Assembly (NCBI RefSeq): GCF_004359375.1
Contig: NZ_CP034726.1
Coordinates: forward strand, 558,001 to 622,000
Length of the DNA: 64,000 nt
Direction: 5' to 3'
Origin: Acetilactobacillus jinshanensis
Lineage (GTDB): Bacteria; Bacillota; Bacilli; Lactobacillales; Lactobacillaceae
Made by a program: the position numbers and the translations under genes. Below the pieces are notes generated by a model. The model saw nothing but the letters and a program-made list of their open reading frames with translations. It had not been told where the DNA came from and made no database searches. Of this stretch, positions 45,508 to 54,020 are shown in pieces (position 1 is the first letter of the stretch; every line of letters starts with the position of its first letter).

Positions 45508-46911
45508 ATGAGTAAATATATCTTTCATCCAAATCAATTTAAGGATTTAAGGCACGATTATGATCTCATCATCGTGGGTTCCGGTTCAACAGGCTTAGTC
45601 GCAGCGTTACAGGCTCATGAATTAGGTTTAAAGCCGGTCATTTTTGAAAAGATGCCCAAATTAGGCGGTAATTCAACCTGTGCATCATCTGGTATGAACG
45701 CGGCAGAAACTGATGTTCAGCTTCGGCATCATATCGTTGATACTTACGAAGACTTTTACCGTGACACCTACATTGGTGGTGGCAAAGAAAACAACCGCGA
45801 TCTTCTGCAGTATTTCACCAGTCATGCGGCATTGGCCATTGATTGGCTGGATCAACGTGGAATTAAGTTGCCAAATTTAACGATTTCTGGTGGAATGCAC
45901 ATGCCACGAACTCACCGTCCTGGTAATAATGCCCCAATTGGCGCATTTTTAATCAAAAATTTACTTAAGTTGTGTGACCAAGCAAGCATCCCAATCTTTA
46001 ATCACGCTCACGTCACACGAATCTTGACGAATGGTCCCAGAGTCTTCGGTGTCACAGTCAACTTTAAAGGTCAAAAAGACGTTCACGTCAATTCCAACGT
46101 TGTTATCTTAGCGACCGGTGGCTTCGGTGCCGGTAAATCAATCATTAAGAAATATCGACCCGATTTACTTCACTATCGAACGACCAATCAGCCTGGCGCA
46201 ACCGGTGATGGACTGAAATTAGGCGCTAACGTTGGTGCAGGTTTAGTCGACATGACCAAGATCCAGATTCACCCTACGGTTCAACAAGACACGTCTCATG
46301 CCTACTTAATCCCGGAAGCAATTCGTGGTGAAGGTGCAATCTTAATTAATCAGCAGGGTCAACGGTTCACGAACGAACTGGATACCCGTTTGAAGGTTAC
46401 TGCGGCGATTAATAAGTTACCCGAGAAAAAGGCTTATGTTGTCTTTGATCAGGGAATTAGAAATCAAATTAAAGCAATCGACTTTTATGATTCGATTGGT
46501 TTAGTAATTCATGGCACAGACTTAAATGATTTAGCCCATCATATGAACGTCAGCCCAAGCAATTTTACGTCAACCATCAAAGTCTGGAATCAGATGGTGT
46601 CTAAGCATAAGGATAATCAATTCGGTCGGACGACTGGGATGTCTCGGCCGATTAATCAAACTCCTTATTATGCCATTCACGTGGGGCCAGCTGTTCATTA
46701 CACCATGGGTGGCCTAAAAGTTAATCGTTTTACACAGGTCTTAACTTCTGCTGACAAACCGATTGCTGGATTATTTGCGGCTGGTGAAGTTGCCGGTGGA
46801 TTGCACGGTAACAACCGCTTGGGCGGTAACTCAATCGCTGAAACCGTAATCTTTGGCCGCAAAGCTGGTCAGAGTGCGTTCCAATACTTACAGAAATTAA
46901 ATAATAAATAA
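45508..46911 (+). CDS. Fumarate reductase/succinate dehydrogenase-type flavoprotein
   Basis: FAD-dependent oxidoreductase of 467 residues, similar to soluble fumarate reductase flavoprotein subunits. The dinucleotide-binding GSGSTG is at 24-29, GGNSTCASSGMNAAET follows at about 53-68, and the C-terminal GLFAAGEVAGGLHGNNRLGG is the FAD signature. In lactobacilli such enzymes can use fumarate or related acceptors to reoxidise NADH, often with an unknown donor. An upstream ATG (45448) gives 20 extra residues, but AAGGA before 45508 favours the shorter form. A 13-codon leader ORF at 45409-45450 overlaps that upstream ATG, hinting at translational coupling. Confidence 0.88.
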   Translation: MSKYIFHPNQFKDLRHDYDLIIVGSGSTGLVAALQAHELGLKPVIFEKMPKLGGNSTCASSGMNAAETDVQLRHHIVDTYEDFYRDTYIGGGKENNRDLLQYFTSHAALAIDWLDQRGIKLPNLTISGGMHMPRTHRPGNNAPIGAFLIKNLLKLCDQASIPIFNHAHVTRILTNGPRVFGVTVNFKGQKDVHVNSNVVILATGGFGAGKSIIKKYRPDLLHYRTTNQPGATGDGLKLGANVGAGLVDMTKIQIHPTVQQDTSHAYLIPEAIRGEGAILINQQGQRFTNELDTRLKVTAAINKLPEKKAYVVFDQGIRNQIKAIDFYDSIGLVIHGTDLNDLAHHMNVSPSNFTSTIKVWNQMVSKHKDNQFGRTTGMSRPINQTPYYAIHVGPAVHYTMGGLKVNRFTQVLTSADKPIAGLFAAGEVAGGLHGNNRLGGNSIAETVIFGRKAGQSAFQYLQKLNNK

Positions 46912-46962
46912 AATTCTTACTACATAATTAATAATCTACATATATTTACGGAGGTGTGCTAA

Positions 46963-48408
46963 ATGTCAAAAGGCAATTTAACAATGCATACTGATGCATA
47001 TGAACTTAGTATGATGCAGACTTTTTGGGGCAAGCATCTTCAAAACCGTAACGCGGTCTTTGAAATGTTTTTCCGAAAAAATCCGTTTGGCAGCGGCTAC
47101 GCGATTTTTGCGGGTCTGCAGCATTTGATTGAGTTTGTTAATCATTTACATTTCAGTGATAAGGATATTCAATACCTAAAGAGTACTCATCTTTTTAATC
47201 CGAAGTTCTTGGATTATCTACGTCACTTTAAATTCCACGGGACGATTCGTTCTGCCCATGAAGGTGACCTGGTCTTCCCGAATGAACCAATCGTTCAGGT
47301 GGGAGGACCGATCTTAGAATGTCAGTTACTGGAAACCACGATCCTAAACATCGTCAATTATCAAACTTTGATCGCAACGAAAGCCTCTCGAATCAGAGCG
47401 GCTGCGGGTAAAGATCCCGTTGTCGAATTCGGTAGCCGTCGAGCTCAGGAAGTTTCTGCCGCTAACTGGGGTGCCCGTGCTGCTTACATCGGTGGCTTTG
47501 ATGGCACGTCAAATGTTTTAGCGGGTCAGCTCTTCGACATCCCGATCGCCGGTACGCATGCGCATTCATTAGTTGAACTCTACGGTAATGATTATGACGC
47601 CTTTAAGGCCTACGCTGAAACACATCACGATTGTACGTTCTTAGTTGATACCTATAGCACCCTGAAGAGTGGTGTCCCTGCGGCCATTAAAGTCGCTAAA
47701 GAAATGGGCAACAAGATTAACTTTAAGGCCGTTCGTTTGGATTCCGGTGACCAAGCTTACTTATCCAAACAAGTTCGTAAGATGTTAGATGCTGCGGGCT
47801 TTACCCACACCAAGATCGTCTCTTCAAGTGGTCTAGATGAATACATCATCACCCAATTAAAGATGCAGCATGCCAAAATCGATGCCTGGGGTGTCGGTAC
47901 TAAATTGATCACTGCTTATGATCAGCCGAGTTTAGGCGGTGTTTACAAGCTAGTTGCGGTTGATGACGGAACTGGTGAGTTGAAGAACGCCATGAAATTA
48001 ACCGAAAATCCGGCTAAAGCTACGGATCCCGCTAAGAAACAGACTTGGCGAATTACTAGTGGTGATGGTAAATCTCAAGGTGATTACATCACCATGGACG
48101 GTGAAGATCCGAATAAAGAACATTCACTATTTATGTTCCATCCTAAATATACCTATATTAATAAGACCTTGACTGACTTTAAAGCTGAACCATTATTAAA
48201 GACGATTTTTAAAGATGGCAAACAGGTCTATCACGAACCACCGATCAACGATATTAAGCAGCATGCTAAGACTTCCCTATCATTACTATGGCCAGAATAT
48301 AAGCGTCAAATCAATCCTGAATACTACCCTGTCGACCTATCAAAACAATGCTGGGAAAATAAGCAGAATAATATTAAGCAGATTCGGGAGTATTTAAAGA
48401 AACTGTAG
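46963..48408 (+). CDS. pncB: Nicotinate phosphoribosyltransferase
   Basis: First step of nicotinate salvage to NAD: nicotinate plus PRPP gives NaMN. The 481 residues carry VEFGSRRAQ at 154-162, GTHAHS at 197-202 with the candidate autophosphorylated His, and the PRPP-side RLDSGD motif. GGAGGTG is 7 bases before ATG. It lies 51 bp after the flavoprotein gene in an apparent pox-flavoprotein-pncB unit, which links NAD supply to oxidase and reductase activity. A strong terminator follows. Confidence 0.95.
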   Translation: MSKGNLTMHTDAYELSMMQTFWGKHLQNRNAVFEMFFRKNPFGSGYAIFAGLQHLIEFVNHLHFSDKDIQYLKSTHLFNPKFLDYLRHFKFHGTIRSAHEGDLVFPNEPIVQVGGPILECQLLETTILNIVNYQTLIATKASRIRAAAGKDPVVEFGSRRAQEVSAANWGARAAYIGGFDGTSNVLAGQLFDIPIAGTHAHSLVELYGNDYDAFKAYAETHHDCTFLVDTYSTLKSGVPAAIKVAKEMGNKINFKAVRLDSGDQAYLSKQVRKMLDAAGFTHTKIVSSSGLDEYIITQLKMQHAKIDAWGVGTKLITAYDQPSLGGVYKLVAVDDGTGELKNAMKLTENPAKATDPAKKQTWRITSGDGKSQGDYITMDGEDPNKEHSLFMFHPKYTYINKTLTDFKAEPLLKTIFKDGKQVYHEPPINDIKQHAKTSLSLLWPEYKRQINPEYYPVDLSKQCWENKQNNIKQIREYLKKL

Positions 48409-48433
48409 AAATAGATATTTAAACTAACACTAA

Positions 48434-48470
48434 AAATAGCGCAGCTGAATTCGTTTCAGTTGCGCTATTT
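48434..48470 (+). terminator. pncB terminator
   Basis: A 16-bp stem with one mismatch (AAATAGCGCAGCTGAA with TTCAGTTGCGCTATTT) lies 25 bp after the pncB stop. Confidence 0.85.
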
Positions 48471-48510
48471 AGATTCTTGTTATTAAATTTATTTACGATA
48501 AAATTACTAA

Positions 48511-48657
48511 TCAATATCGAGCGGCATCTTTAGCAGCAAGCTCACGGCCTTTTTGTGCTGCTTTAATACCTTGATCAGAATCAAGAAATTGTTGATCGGG
48601 AATAATTTTATTTAAAAGGTTGAGTTCTTTTTTAGAAAACATATTAATTAGTTTCAT
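48511..48657 (-). CDS. Possible 48-residue peptide
   Basis: The frame encodes a charged helical peptide (MKLINMFSKKELNLL ... AAQKGRELAAKDAARY). There is a second possible ATG at 48642. Neither start has a ribosome binding site, so this may be a remnant or a non-coding stretch. Its composition is gene-like. Function unknown. Confidence 0.35.
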   Translation of the reverse strand: MKLINMFSKKELNLLNKIIPDQQFLDSDQGIKAAQKGRELAAKDAARY

Positions 48658-48672
48658 ATGAATTCAAAATAA

Positions 48673-48702
48673 TGTTTAGAACACAGAATAGGCGATATAA
48701 TA
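48673..48702 (+). promoter_or_regulatory. Promoter of the 161-residue unknown gene
   Basis: A perfect -10 TATAAT at 48697-48702 is preceded at 18 bp by ATGTTT, a weak -35. The start codon follows 31 bp downstream. Confidence 0.5.
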
Positions 48703-48733
48703 AGGTTATTAAATCATAAACGGGGTTAAAAGT

Positions 48734-49219
48734 ATGCAAAACAAAGACAATAAAGCTAAATTAGCTAGTAGTATCAAAGTACTACTTAACAATATCAAGA
48801 CCGTAAAGAATAATTGCTTAAGAGATAAGATAACCATTCCACAAGCAATGGATAAAATTATCAATTTCGTTAAAGCTTTTGATAGAAAACATCTATTCAG
48901 TAATCCGAAAGCCAGTTTATATAAATATGGCTTCAACCCAATTCATACGATGTCTAAGCATTTACAATGTGTCATGCCTTATCAAAAAGCTATGCAGGCA
49001 GAACAACAGTTGGCCCTTACCAACACTAAAAACGTTAACCAATCTCAAAACGTTGACGTATTTGATGTTGCTAATGGTTATGCTCATCTAGACCAATTAA
49101 AGACGCTTGAAAAATTACCAAAGAATACAAAATGGGCTTATCTAGACAATAAGAAATGGAAAGTCTTGGATAATAAGCCAAAAGTATTTAAGAAATTAAT
49201 CGAATATTTAAGCGTCTAA
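48734..49219 (+). CDS. Unknown basic 161-residue protein
   Basis: Family not recognised. The protein is basic and soluble, with a helical N-terminal half (LASSIKVLLNNIKTVKNN, then IPQAMDKIINFVKAF) and an Asn/Gln-rich linker near residue 100 (NTKNVNQSQNVDVFDV). The C-terminal part has KWAYLDNKKWKVLDNKPK. ATG has a GGGG site 8 bases upstream. It stands alone between terminators. Confidence 0.65.
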   Translation: MQNKDNKAKLASSIKVLLNNIKTVKNNCLRDKITIPQAMDKIINFVKAFDRKHLFSNPKASLYKYGFNPIHTMSKHLQCVMPYQKAMQAEQQLALTNTKNVNQSQNVDVFDVANGYAHLDQLKTLEKLPKNTKWAYLDNKKWKVLDNKPKVFKKLIEYLSV

Positions 49220-49240
49220 AACAGATTGATTATCAAAATA

Positions 49241-49268
49241 AAGGGGCTGAATTAAATTTCAGCCTCTT
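49241..49268 (+). terminator. Terminator of the 161-residue unknown gene
   Basis: AAGGGGCTGAA pairs with TTCAGCCTCTT (one mismatch), followed by TTTAAA on the plus strand. Confidence 0.75.
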
Positions 49269-49285
49269 TTTAAATATTGAAACAA

Positions 49286-49321
49286 AAAACCTGGTTCTAA
49301 TATTAATTAGGATCAGGTTTT
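49286..49321 (-). terminator. Terminator of the two-peptide unit
   Basis: A 15-bp stem with two mismatches (AAAACCTGGTTCTAA with TTAGGATCAGGTTTT) is followed on the minus strand by TTTTTTGTTTC, supporting a transcript ending after the 71-residue gene. Confidence 0.75.
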
Positions 49322-49399
49322 AAATTTCATCTATATACGAGATAAATAATTTCAAGGATTAACATCTACGATTATCGGATTGGCGAAAAGTCTTACATT

Positions 49400-49615
49400 T
49401 CAAGACCTTGACGAAGCGTCCAGCGGTTTCAACATGGTTGGACCCTCAGGTAAGGTGACACGATCACGCTTTAACTTACCTGGAGTTGAAAACAATAACT
49501 TACCAAATAATTTAGGTTTATTCATTAAAGATGAACATTCATTACCGAGTGCCCTAGACGCATTCAGCAAAGATTCTAAGGCGCCATCTTTAGTAAGTTT
49601 TAATTTTTCAATCAT
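49400..49615 (-). CDS. 71-residue unknown basic peptide
   Basis: The reading frame begins MIEKLKLTKDGALESLL and is Lys/Leu-rich with several Pro-Gly turns (STPGKLKRD, LPEGPTMLK). The AGGAGG ribosome binding site, 7 bases before ATG, is among the best in the window and shows that the minus strand is the coding one. A consensus promoter and a terminator bracket it together with the 42-residue frame upstream. No signal peptide is obvious. No family recognised; a bacteriocin, signalling peptide or small regulator cannot be told apart. Confidence 0.6.
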   Translation of the reverse strand: MIEKLKLTKDGALESLLNASRALGNECSSLMNKPKLFGKLLFSTPGKLKRDRVTLPEGPTMLKPLDASSRS

Positions 49616-49627
49616 AATAAAACCTCC

Positions 49628-49756
49628 TCAGCTATTCGTCATCCCGCCTTCCAAGCTTTGGGATGACTTCAAAATGCAAAATTGACGATCAATAAACAAT
49701 AAATTCATAATTCCGTTCATACCCATATGGGTGTGAACATTTTTAATCTTTTGCAT
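49628..49756 (-). CDS. 42-residue unknown peptide upstream of the 71-residue gene
   Basis: The frame starts MQKIKNVHTHMGMNG and ends SLEGGMTNS. Its stop codon overlaps the ribosome binding site of the next gene, so coupling is likely. Its own ribosome binding site is weak (GAAAGAG). A 22-bp near-perfect palindrome (49716-49737) lies within it, so the region may also act as DNA or RNA element instead of being translated. Confidence 0.42.
   Translation of the reverse strand: MQKIKNVHTHMGMNGIMNLLFIDRQFCILKSSQSLEGGMTNS
49716..49737. repeat. 22-bp near-perfect palindrome
   Basis: Arms TTCATACCCAT and ATGGGTGTGAA are complementary except for one pair, with CATATG at the centre. It starts about 90 bp downstream of the -10 of the small-peptide promoter. 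A dimeric repressor site or an RNA hairpin in the transcript are both possible. Confidence 0.6.
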
Positions 49757-49831
49757 CGGAGACATCTCTTTCTAAAAAGAAGATTGAAATACATATCTTT
49801 TAGCAGATCCATATTTCTCTTTACAATTATG

Positions 49832-49859
49832 ATTATATACTCTATTTGTACTTTGTCAA
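49832..49859 (-). promoter_or_regulatory. Consensus promoter of the two-peptide unit
   Basis: Perfect -35 TTGACA (49854-49859) and -10 TATAAT (49832-49837) on the minus strand with a 16-bp spacer. The predicted leader before the first frame is about 70 nt. Confidence 0.8.
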
Positions 49860-49941
49860 CATAAATATTAAATGAATTTAATATGTTTCTATATAATTAT
49901 ATATTATGCCAATATATAAACGTTATTAGTAATTATGTTAA

Positions 49942-50115
49942 CTAATTATTAGAACGCTCTTTGTAAGCAATTAAAATGACGGCATTCCCATATTTATCGT
50001 AAGTCATGGCGACCACTTTATATGTAAAGTTCTGAGCGTGCGCACTGCACCATTCATTTAATGCGGCTGTAGCCTTTTGAATTGAACTGTACGCAAATTC
50101 TTTGTATAGCTTCAT
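49942..50115 (-). CDS. 57-residue small protein
   Basis: Begins MKLYKEFAYSSIQKATAALN and ends LIAYKERSNN, with an apparent helix followed by two beta strands (FTYKVVAMTYD, NAVILIAYKE). This small alpha-beta format is seen in Cse60-like and dodecin-like proteins, but no family can be assigned. AAAGG precedes ATG. Confidence 0.6.
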   Translation of the reverse strand: MKLYKEFAYSSIQKATAALNEWCSAHAQNFTYKVVAMTYDKYGNAVILIAYKERSNN

Positions 50116-50263
50116 TGTTATTAACCTTTCTTAATTCTAAAAACATCAAATCCATCACGAATTATATCAACCGTTTTTGATAATTTGTAATAAATAGCAG
50201 CATTAATACGTTATAAGTATAATTTTTAGAAAAGAGAATTTACGCTAAGAGAAAAATAAAAGT

Positions 50264-50289
50264 CACGTAACAATATTAATTGCTACGTG
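50264..50289 (-). terminator. DUF805 gene terminator
   Basis: CACGTAACAAT and ATTGCTACGTG form a stem followed on the minus strand by CTTTTATTTTT, 28 bp after the stop codon. Confidence 0.8.
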
Positions 50290-50316
50290 GCCTTCATCAT
50301 GTATCACAATTTTATT

Positions 50317-50691
50317 TTAATTTTGATACTTCCGATTTCGTTCCGGATCCGGAGGAATCACCATCATATAAATCAGATCAAGATAACGAAGCGTCGGGAT
50401 AAAAATCATTAAAGCGTTCCATTTACTAGATCCAACATCATGATAACGACGAGCTAATAGGCAGAAGCCGAAAATCATGATTAAAATCGCTAGGATAATA
50501 TCAATCCCAATCATAAATAAACCCGGGATAATTAAAGCATAGTGACCTAGCATGATAAAGCCGACGACTGCTAATAAGATAAACACCAACATGACCGGGA
50601 TAACAACCCAGTTATATTCACTGCGAGTTGCGCATCCCTTTGCTGAAAATAAATGATGACCAAATTCTCGCCACGCTTTAGAAAACGTCAT
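50317..50691 (-). CDS. DUF805 family membrane protein
   Basis: 124 residues with three or four membrane helices. The N-terminal WREFGHHLFSAKGCATRSEYNW matches the DUF805 pattern (W ... F ... RSEYW); the ARRYHDVGSSKWN motif after helix 3 is the family hallmark. Members are small integral membrane proteins of unknown function. ATG has an AGAAGGG ribosome binding site. It is monocistronic. Confidence 0.85.
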   Translation of the reverse strand: MTFSKAWREFGHHLFSAKGCATRSEYNWVVIPVMLVFILLAVVGFIMLGHYALIIPGLFMIGIDIILAILIMIFGFCLLARRYHDVGSSKWNALMIFIPTLRYLDLIYMMVIPPDPERNRKYQN

Positions 50692-50767
50692 GAGTATCCC
50701 TTCTTCAATAAATTTGAGTTTAGAATACCAAAAATTATTTTATTCATCAAGGCCATTTATAACAAAA

Positions 50768-50796
50768 ATACCGCCAAGAATTACTCTTGACGGTAT
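50768..50796 (-). terminator. Terminator after the small charged ORF
   Basis: A 12-bp stem with one mismatch (ATACCGTCAAGA with TCTTGGCGGTAT on the minus strand) is followed by TTTTTGTT. It supports transcription of the short charged frame just upstream. Confidence 0.78.
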
Positions 50797-50822
50797 CATC
50801 ATGATTAAATTGCATTTAACGA

Positions 50823-50940
50823 TTATCGACTTTCACGCATCTTACGAATAACGTCCTTTTCAGCTTCGTTGCGCTGATGTTCAATTCGTAACGTGCGGGC
50901 ACGGTTTTCAGTAATCTTGCGGTATTCTTTTGGTGTCATG
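50823..50940 (-). pseudogene. Short charged ORF, possibly frameshifted
   Basis: ATG at 50940 has an excellent AAGGGAG ribosome binding site and begins MTPKEYRKITENRART, but reaches TGA at 50860 after 26 codons. In the next frame the region continues as a similarly charged helix (HQRNEAEKDVIRKMRESR) to TAA at 50823, just before a terminator. Losing one A in the GAAAC at about 50880 would join both parts into one 38-residue protein. Either the gene is frameshifted or the 26-residue form is real. Confidence 0.4.
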
Positions 50941-51027
50941 TCTATCGCTCCCTTGATTACAAATATATTTTAACATTTATTATCCAAAATTTAATGTTAG
51001 GGATAACTAACATTAATTAATAAAAAT

Positions 51028-51059
51028 AGCCATCAACTTTCCTAGGTAAGCTGACGGCT
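51028..51059 (-). terminator. GRP transporter gene terminator
   Basis: On the minus strand AGCCGTCAGCTT pairs with AAGTTGATGGCT, followed by ATTTTTATT. Confidence 0.75.
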
Positions 51060-51074
51060 ACGTGTTCATTATAA

Positions 51075-51953
51075 CTAAATTAGACCGGTTATGGCACCAC
51101 CAACGACAACTAAGACTAATCCGCTTAACGTTAGTGATAATTCCTTATGGGTCTTGTGTTCTTTGATAACGTAAATACCAAGTAACGTTGAGATCACGAC
51201 GCACATTTGAGATAGAACAAAGCCCGTTGACAAGCCGTTGATGTCAATTGAGAAGAAGTACACGAATTCGGCAATTGCAAACGAAAAGCCGGTGATCATG
51301 TTCTCAAAGGTTACCGCTTTGAAGAACGGCTTTTCTTGACGATATTGCTTTCTGCACAGTGCAATTAAGATTCCGGAAGTTAACATTCCCAAGCACTGTG
51401 GCATAATCATCTCAAAGCCATCTGCCTGCGGAATCTTCGGCAATGAGTTACAGATAATAAAACCGATCGCGCCAAAACTAGCGTTCATTAAACCAGCTTT
51501 GAAGTTAGCTTTGCTGATCTTCATCCCACCGGAATTACTTTTATCCTGATAAGCGGTCATGCAAACGCCAATCACGATCACTGCAATTGCTAAAAAGCCA
51601 ATGAACTTATCAGAAAGTCCTGGCCAACTCTTGAAGAATAGGACACCCACGATCGACGTCCCAACTAATTGAGAACCGGTTGACGTCGGCATGGTGATCG
51701 AGACCCCAATCTCAGGATAAGCACTGTATTGAGTGATCGTTCCGAACGACCAACACATCCCAGCCACGAAGCACCAGGCAAAAGCGCTGAAACTAATCGC
51801 CGGCTGCATAATGAAATAGAAAATGACGCTGGCAAGCGCCGCGCCATAAACGGTTCCCAGCATCTGTTCGGCAGGTTTACCACCGAATCGATTTAAGAAC
51901 AGCGGCATTAAGCCCCAGAATAGCGCGGGAATTAAACCAAGTATAATACGCAT
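51075..51953 (-). CDS. GRP-family sugar uptake protein (GlcU/RbsU-like)
   Basis: Ten-helix membrane protein of 292 residues of the glucose/ribose porter family, which takes up sugars by proton symport. Family features include ALFWGLMPLFLNRFGGKP at the N-terminus, a PTSTGSQLVGTSIVGVLFF segment after helix 3 and an internal repeat of two five-helix halves. ATG has GGAGAGAG 10 bases upstream. Whether glucose, ribose or another sugar is carried cannot be told. It is monocistronic. Confidence 0.88.
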   Translation of the reverse strand: MRIILGLIPALFWGLMPLFLNRFGGKPAEQMLGTVYGAALASVIFYFIMQPAISFSAFAWCFVAGMCWSFGTITQYSAYPEIGVSITMPTSTGSQLVGTSIVGVLFFKSWPGLSDKFIGFLAIAVIVIGVCMTAYQDKSNSGGMKISKANFKAGLMNASFGAIGFIICNSLPKIPQADGFEMIMPQCLGMLTSGILIALCRKQYRQEKPFFKAVTFENMITGFSFAIAEFVYFFSIDINGLSTGFVLSQMCVVISTLLGIYVIKEHKTHKELSLTLSGLVLVVVGGAITGLI

Positions 51954-52083
51954 GTAAGATACTCTCTCCTATTAAGAAACTAATATACTTATATTTACAT
52001 ATAAGTACATTATAAAGGAAAATGGAAACGAATTTAATGGGTTAAAGTTTATTAATCCATTTATTAAGCTGATAAACAAAAAA

Positions 52084-52105
52084 CTCACCAGAAAATTCTG
52101 ATGAG
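52084..52105 (-). terminator. ABC transporter gene terminator
   Basis: CTCATCAGAA and TTCTGGTGAG (minus strand) form a stem followed by TTTTTTGTTT. Confidence 0.8.
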
Positions 52106-52127
52106 CTAAATCTATAATTTTAAATCT

Positions 52128-54020
52128 TTATTTATTCAAGCATTTAATTGGATCTAATCGAGATGCACGCCACGATGGCATTACCGAAGCAATCGCATTG
52201 ATGATTAGTGTAATGATAAAGACGATCACGATTTGATGTGGCATAATCTGCAGAATATTGAAGTTCATCGATGAAGCCAACGTAAAGTGATTAATGAGTA
52301 ATTCACCTAAATAACTGACGATTGTGGCTAAGACGGAACTAATGATTCCTAGTAGCAAAGCTTGATCCAAGAATAAGTGACGAACGTTCTTCTTGCTGGC
52401 ACCTAACGCACGTAAGATCCCGATCTCACGGGTACGTTCATTAACACTGATGTAGAGAATAGCAACGATCATGACCGCAGCAACCAATAATGATACGGCG
52501 GCAATTGCCATCAGGACACCGGTAATGATGTGAACGTACAGGCTAATCTTACTTAGCATCGACGAAGCACTAACAACTCTGTATTGGGTTTTACCCTTCT
52601 TGGTTAAATCTCTGACTCGCTGTTGAGCCACATTGTTCTGAGCAACGTTACCCTTGAATTTAGCAATTAAATATTGCGGTTCTGCTTTAACGTGGCTCTT
52701 CTTGGCCATGGATTTAATCGTTGAGTACGCAACGGTATTACCATCATTGTTTGCAGCGGCATCGGTCATGATCCCAGAAACCTTTAAGTTACCTTTGATC
52801 ATCGGCACCGATAACTGTTTCTTGTTGGCGGATTGAGCCGGATCGGTGATGCTTGAGCTGACTTTGATCTTTTTGCCGATCACACTGTTGGGATGCTTTT
52901 TATCTAGCTGCTTAGCAATATCTGGAGTAATCAAGATCTCGTTTTTACCAGGTGCAGCACCTTTCTTAATATCTTTCGACTTCAATAACGCAACGGCACT
53001 TGATAAACTATCGGTATTCGCATTCTTCTTATTATATCGGAACTGAGTCTTACTGGTGTCCAGGCCATAATCAACGCTCTTGACACCTTTAACGTCGTTC
53101 ACCCGTTTTAAGTCATGGGCTTTCATTGGCTGAGTATCATTTTGGTTATGATGTTGAATCATCGCAACGGTTGGCTTAACTTGTGAAGTGATCTGCTGAC
53201 TAACGTAGCCCTTAGTTCCAACACCTAAGCCTAAGATTAAGATAATCGCAACTAAGCCGATTGCCGCACCGATAATGGTTAAAATGTTCTGACCTTTGTT
53301 ACGCTTAATATTATCAGCCGTCATTCGCCATAATGATCCAGCACGTAATGGCTGAGAATGAAATGTACTAGCTTGACCTTTGGCTTGATAACCATCACGT
53401 AACTTTTTATCCTGATCGATCTCACCATTTGATAAGTGAACAATTCGGGTCCCGTATTCAGCAACCCGTTGCGAGTGGGTAACGGTCAGGACTAATTTAC
53501 CGCTTTGCGCAATTTTATCTAAAATCCTTAAGACTTCATCAGTGTTCTTCTGATCCAAGGCACCCGTTGGTTCATCAGCAATCAAAATTTGCGGATCGGT
53601 AGCTAACGCACGAGCAATCGAAACACGTTGCCGTTGACCACCGGATAGTTCGGACGGGTACTTCTTCATCTGATCACCAAGGCCGACCGTCTTCAATAAA
53701 TGTTTAGCACGTTCAACTCGTTGCTTTTTGGATAAGTTCGTCATATCTAGCGGTACCAGAACGTTACCCAAGGCCGTTAAATGACCGATTAAATGAAAGC
53801 TCTGAAAGACGAAACCAATGTTGTGACGACGGTACTGATCAAGCTGCTTAGATGTGTAACTCTTCAGTGATTTACCGTTGACCACCACTTCACCTTTATA
53901 ATGGCTATCTAAGCCACCGATGATATCCATCAAAGTTGATTTCCCAACTCCAGATTCACCTAAAATCGATACGAATTCACCGAGATGGAACTTAAGGTTA
54001 ATCCCCTTCAAAACGTGCAA
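52128..54020 (-). CDS. MacB-like ABC transporter, fused ATPase and FtsX-type permease
   Basis: Residues 1-220 are the ATPase: Walker A GESGVGKST, signature LSGGQRQRVS, Walker B LIADEPTGALD. A membrane helix follows at about 245-270, then an extracytoplasmic MacB-type domain of about 230 residues, then three helices ending in the permease. Such proteins export peptides, lipids or drugs, or act in antimicrobial-peptide resistance. The first ATG/GTG/TTG codon (TTG 54020) cuts into the first ATPase strand. The frame continues upstream (INVLELKNIRKSF ...) to a GGGAG site before an ATT codon at 54075-54077, so the real start is probably ATT. Confidence 0.9.
   Translation of the reverse strand: MHVLKGINLKFHLGEFVSILGESGVGKSTLMDIIGGLDSHYKGEVVVNGKSLKSYTSKQLDQYRRHNIGFVFQSFHLIGHLTALGNVLVPLDMTNLSKKQRVERAKHLLKTVGLGDQMKKYPSELSGGQRQRVSIARALATDPQILIADEPTGALDQKNTDEVLRILDKIAQSGKLVLTVTHSQRVAEYGTRIVHLSNGEIDQDKKLRDGYQAKGQASTFHSQPLRAGSLWRMTADNIKRNKGQNILTIIGAAIGLVAIILILGLGVGTKGYVSQQITSQVKPTVAMIQHHNQNDTQPMKAHDLKRVNDVKGVKSVDYGLDTSKTQFRYNKKNANTDSLSSAVALLKSKDIKKGAAPGKNEILITPDIAKQLDKKHPNSVIGKKIKVSSSITDPAQSANKKQLSVPMIKGNLKVSGIMTDAAANNDGNTVAYSTIKSMAKKSHVKAEPQYLIAKFKGNVAQNNVAQQRVRDLTKKGKTQYRVVSASSMLSKISLYVHIITGVLMAIAAVSLLVAAVMIVAILYISVNERTREIGILRALGASKKNVRHLFLDQALLLGIISSVLATIVSYLGELLINHFTLASSMNFNILQIMPHQIVIVFIITLIINAIASVMPSWRASRLDPIKCLNK

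Noticed and set aside
49380-49685. Plus-strand frame of 101 codons over the two-peptide unit
   Set aside because: The minus strand has the AGGAGG site, the consensus promoter and the terminator; the plus frame has none of these.
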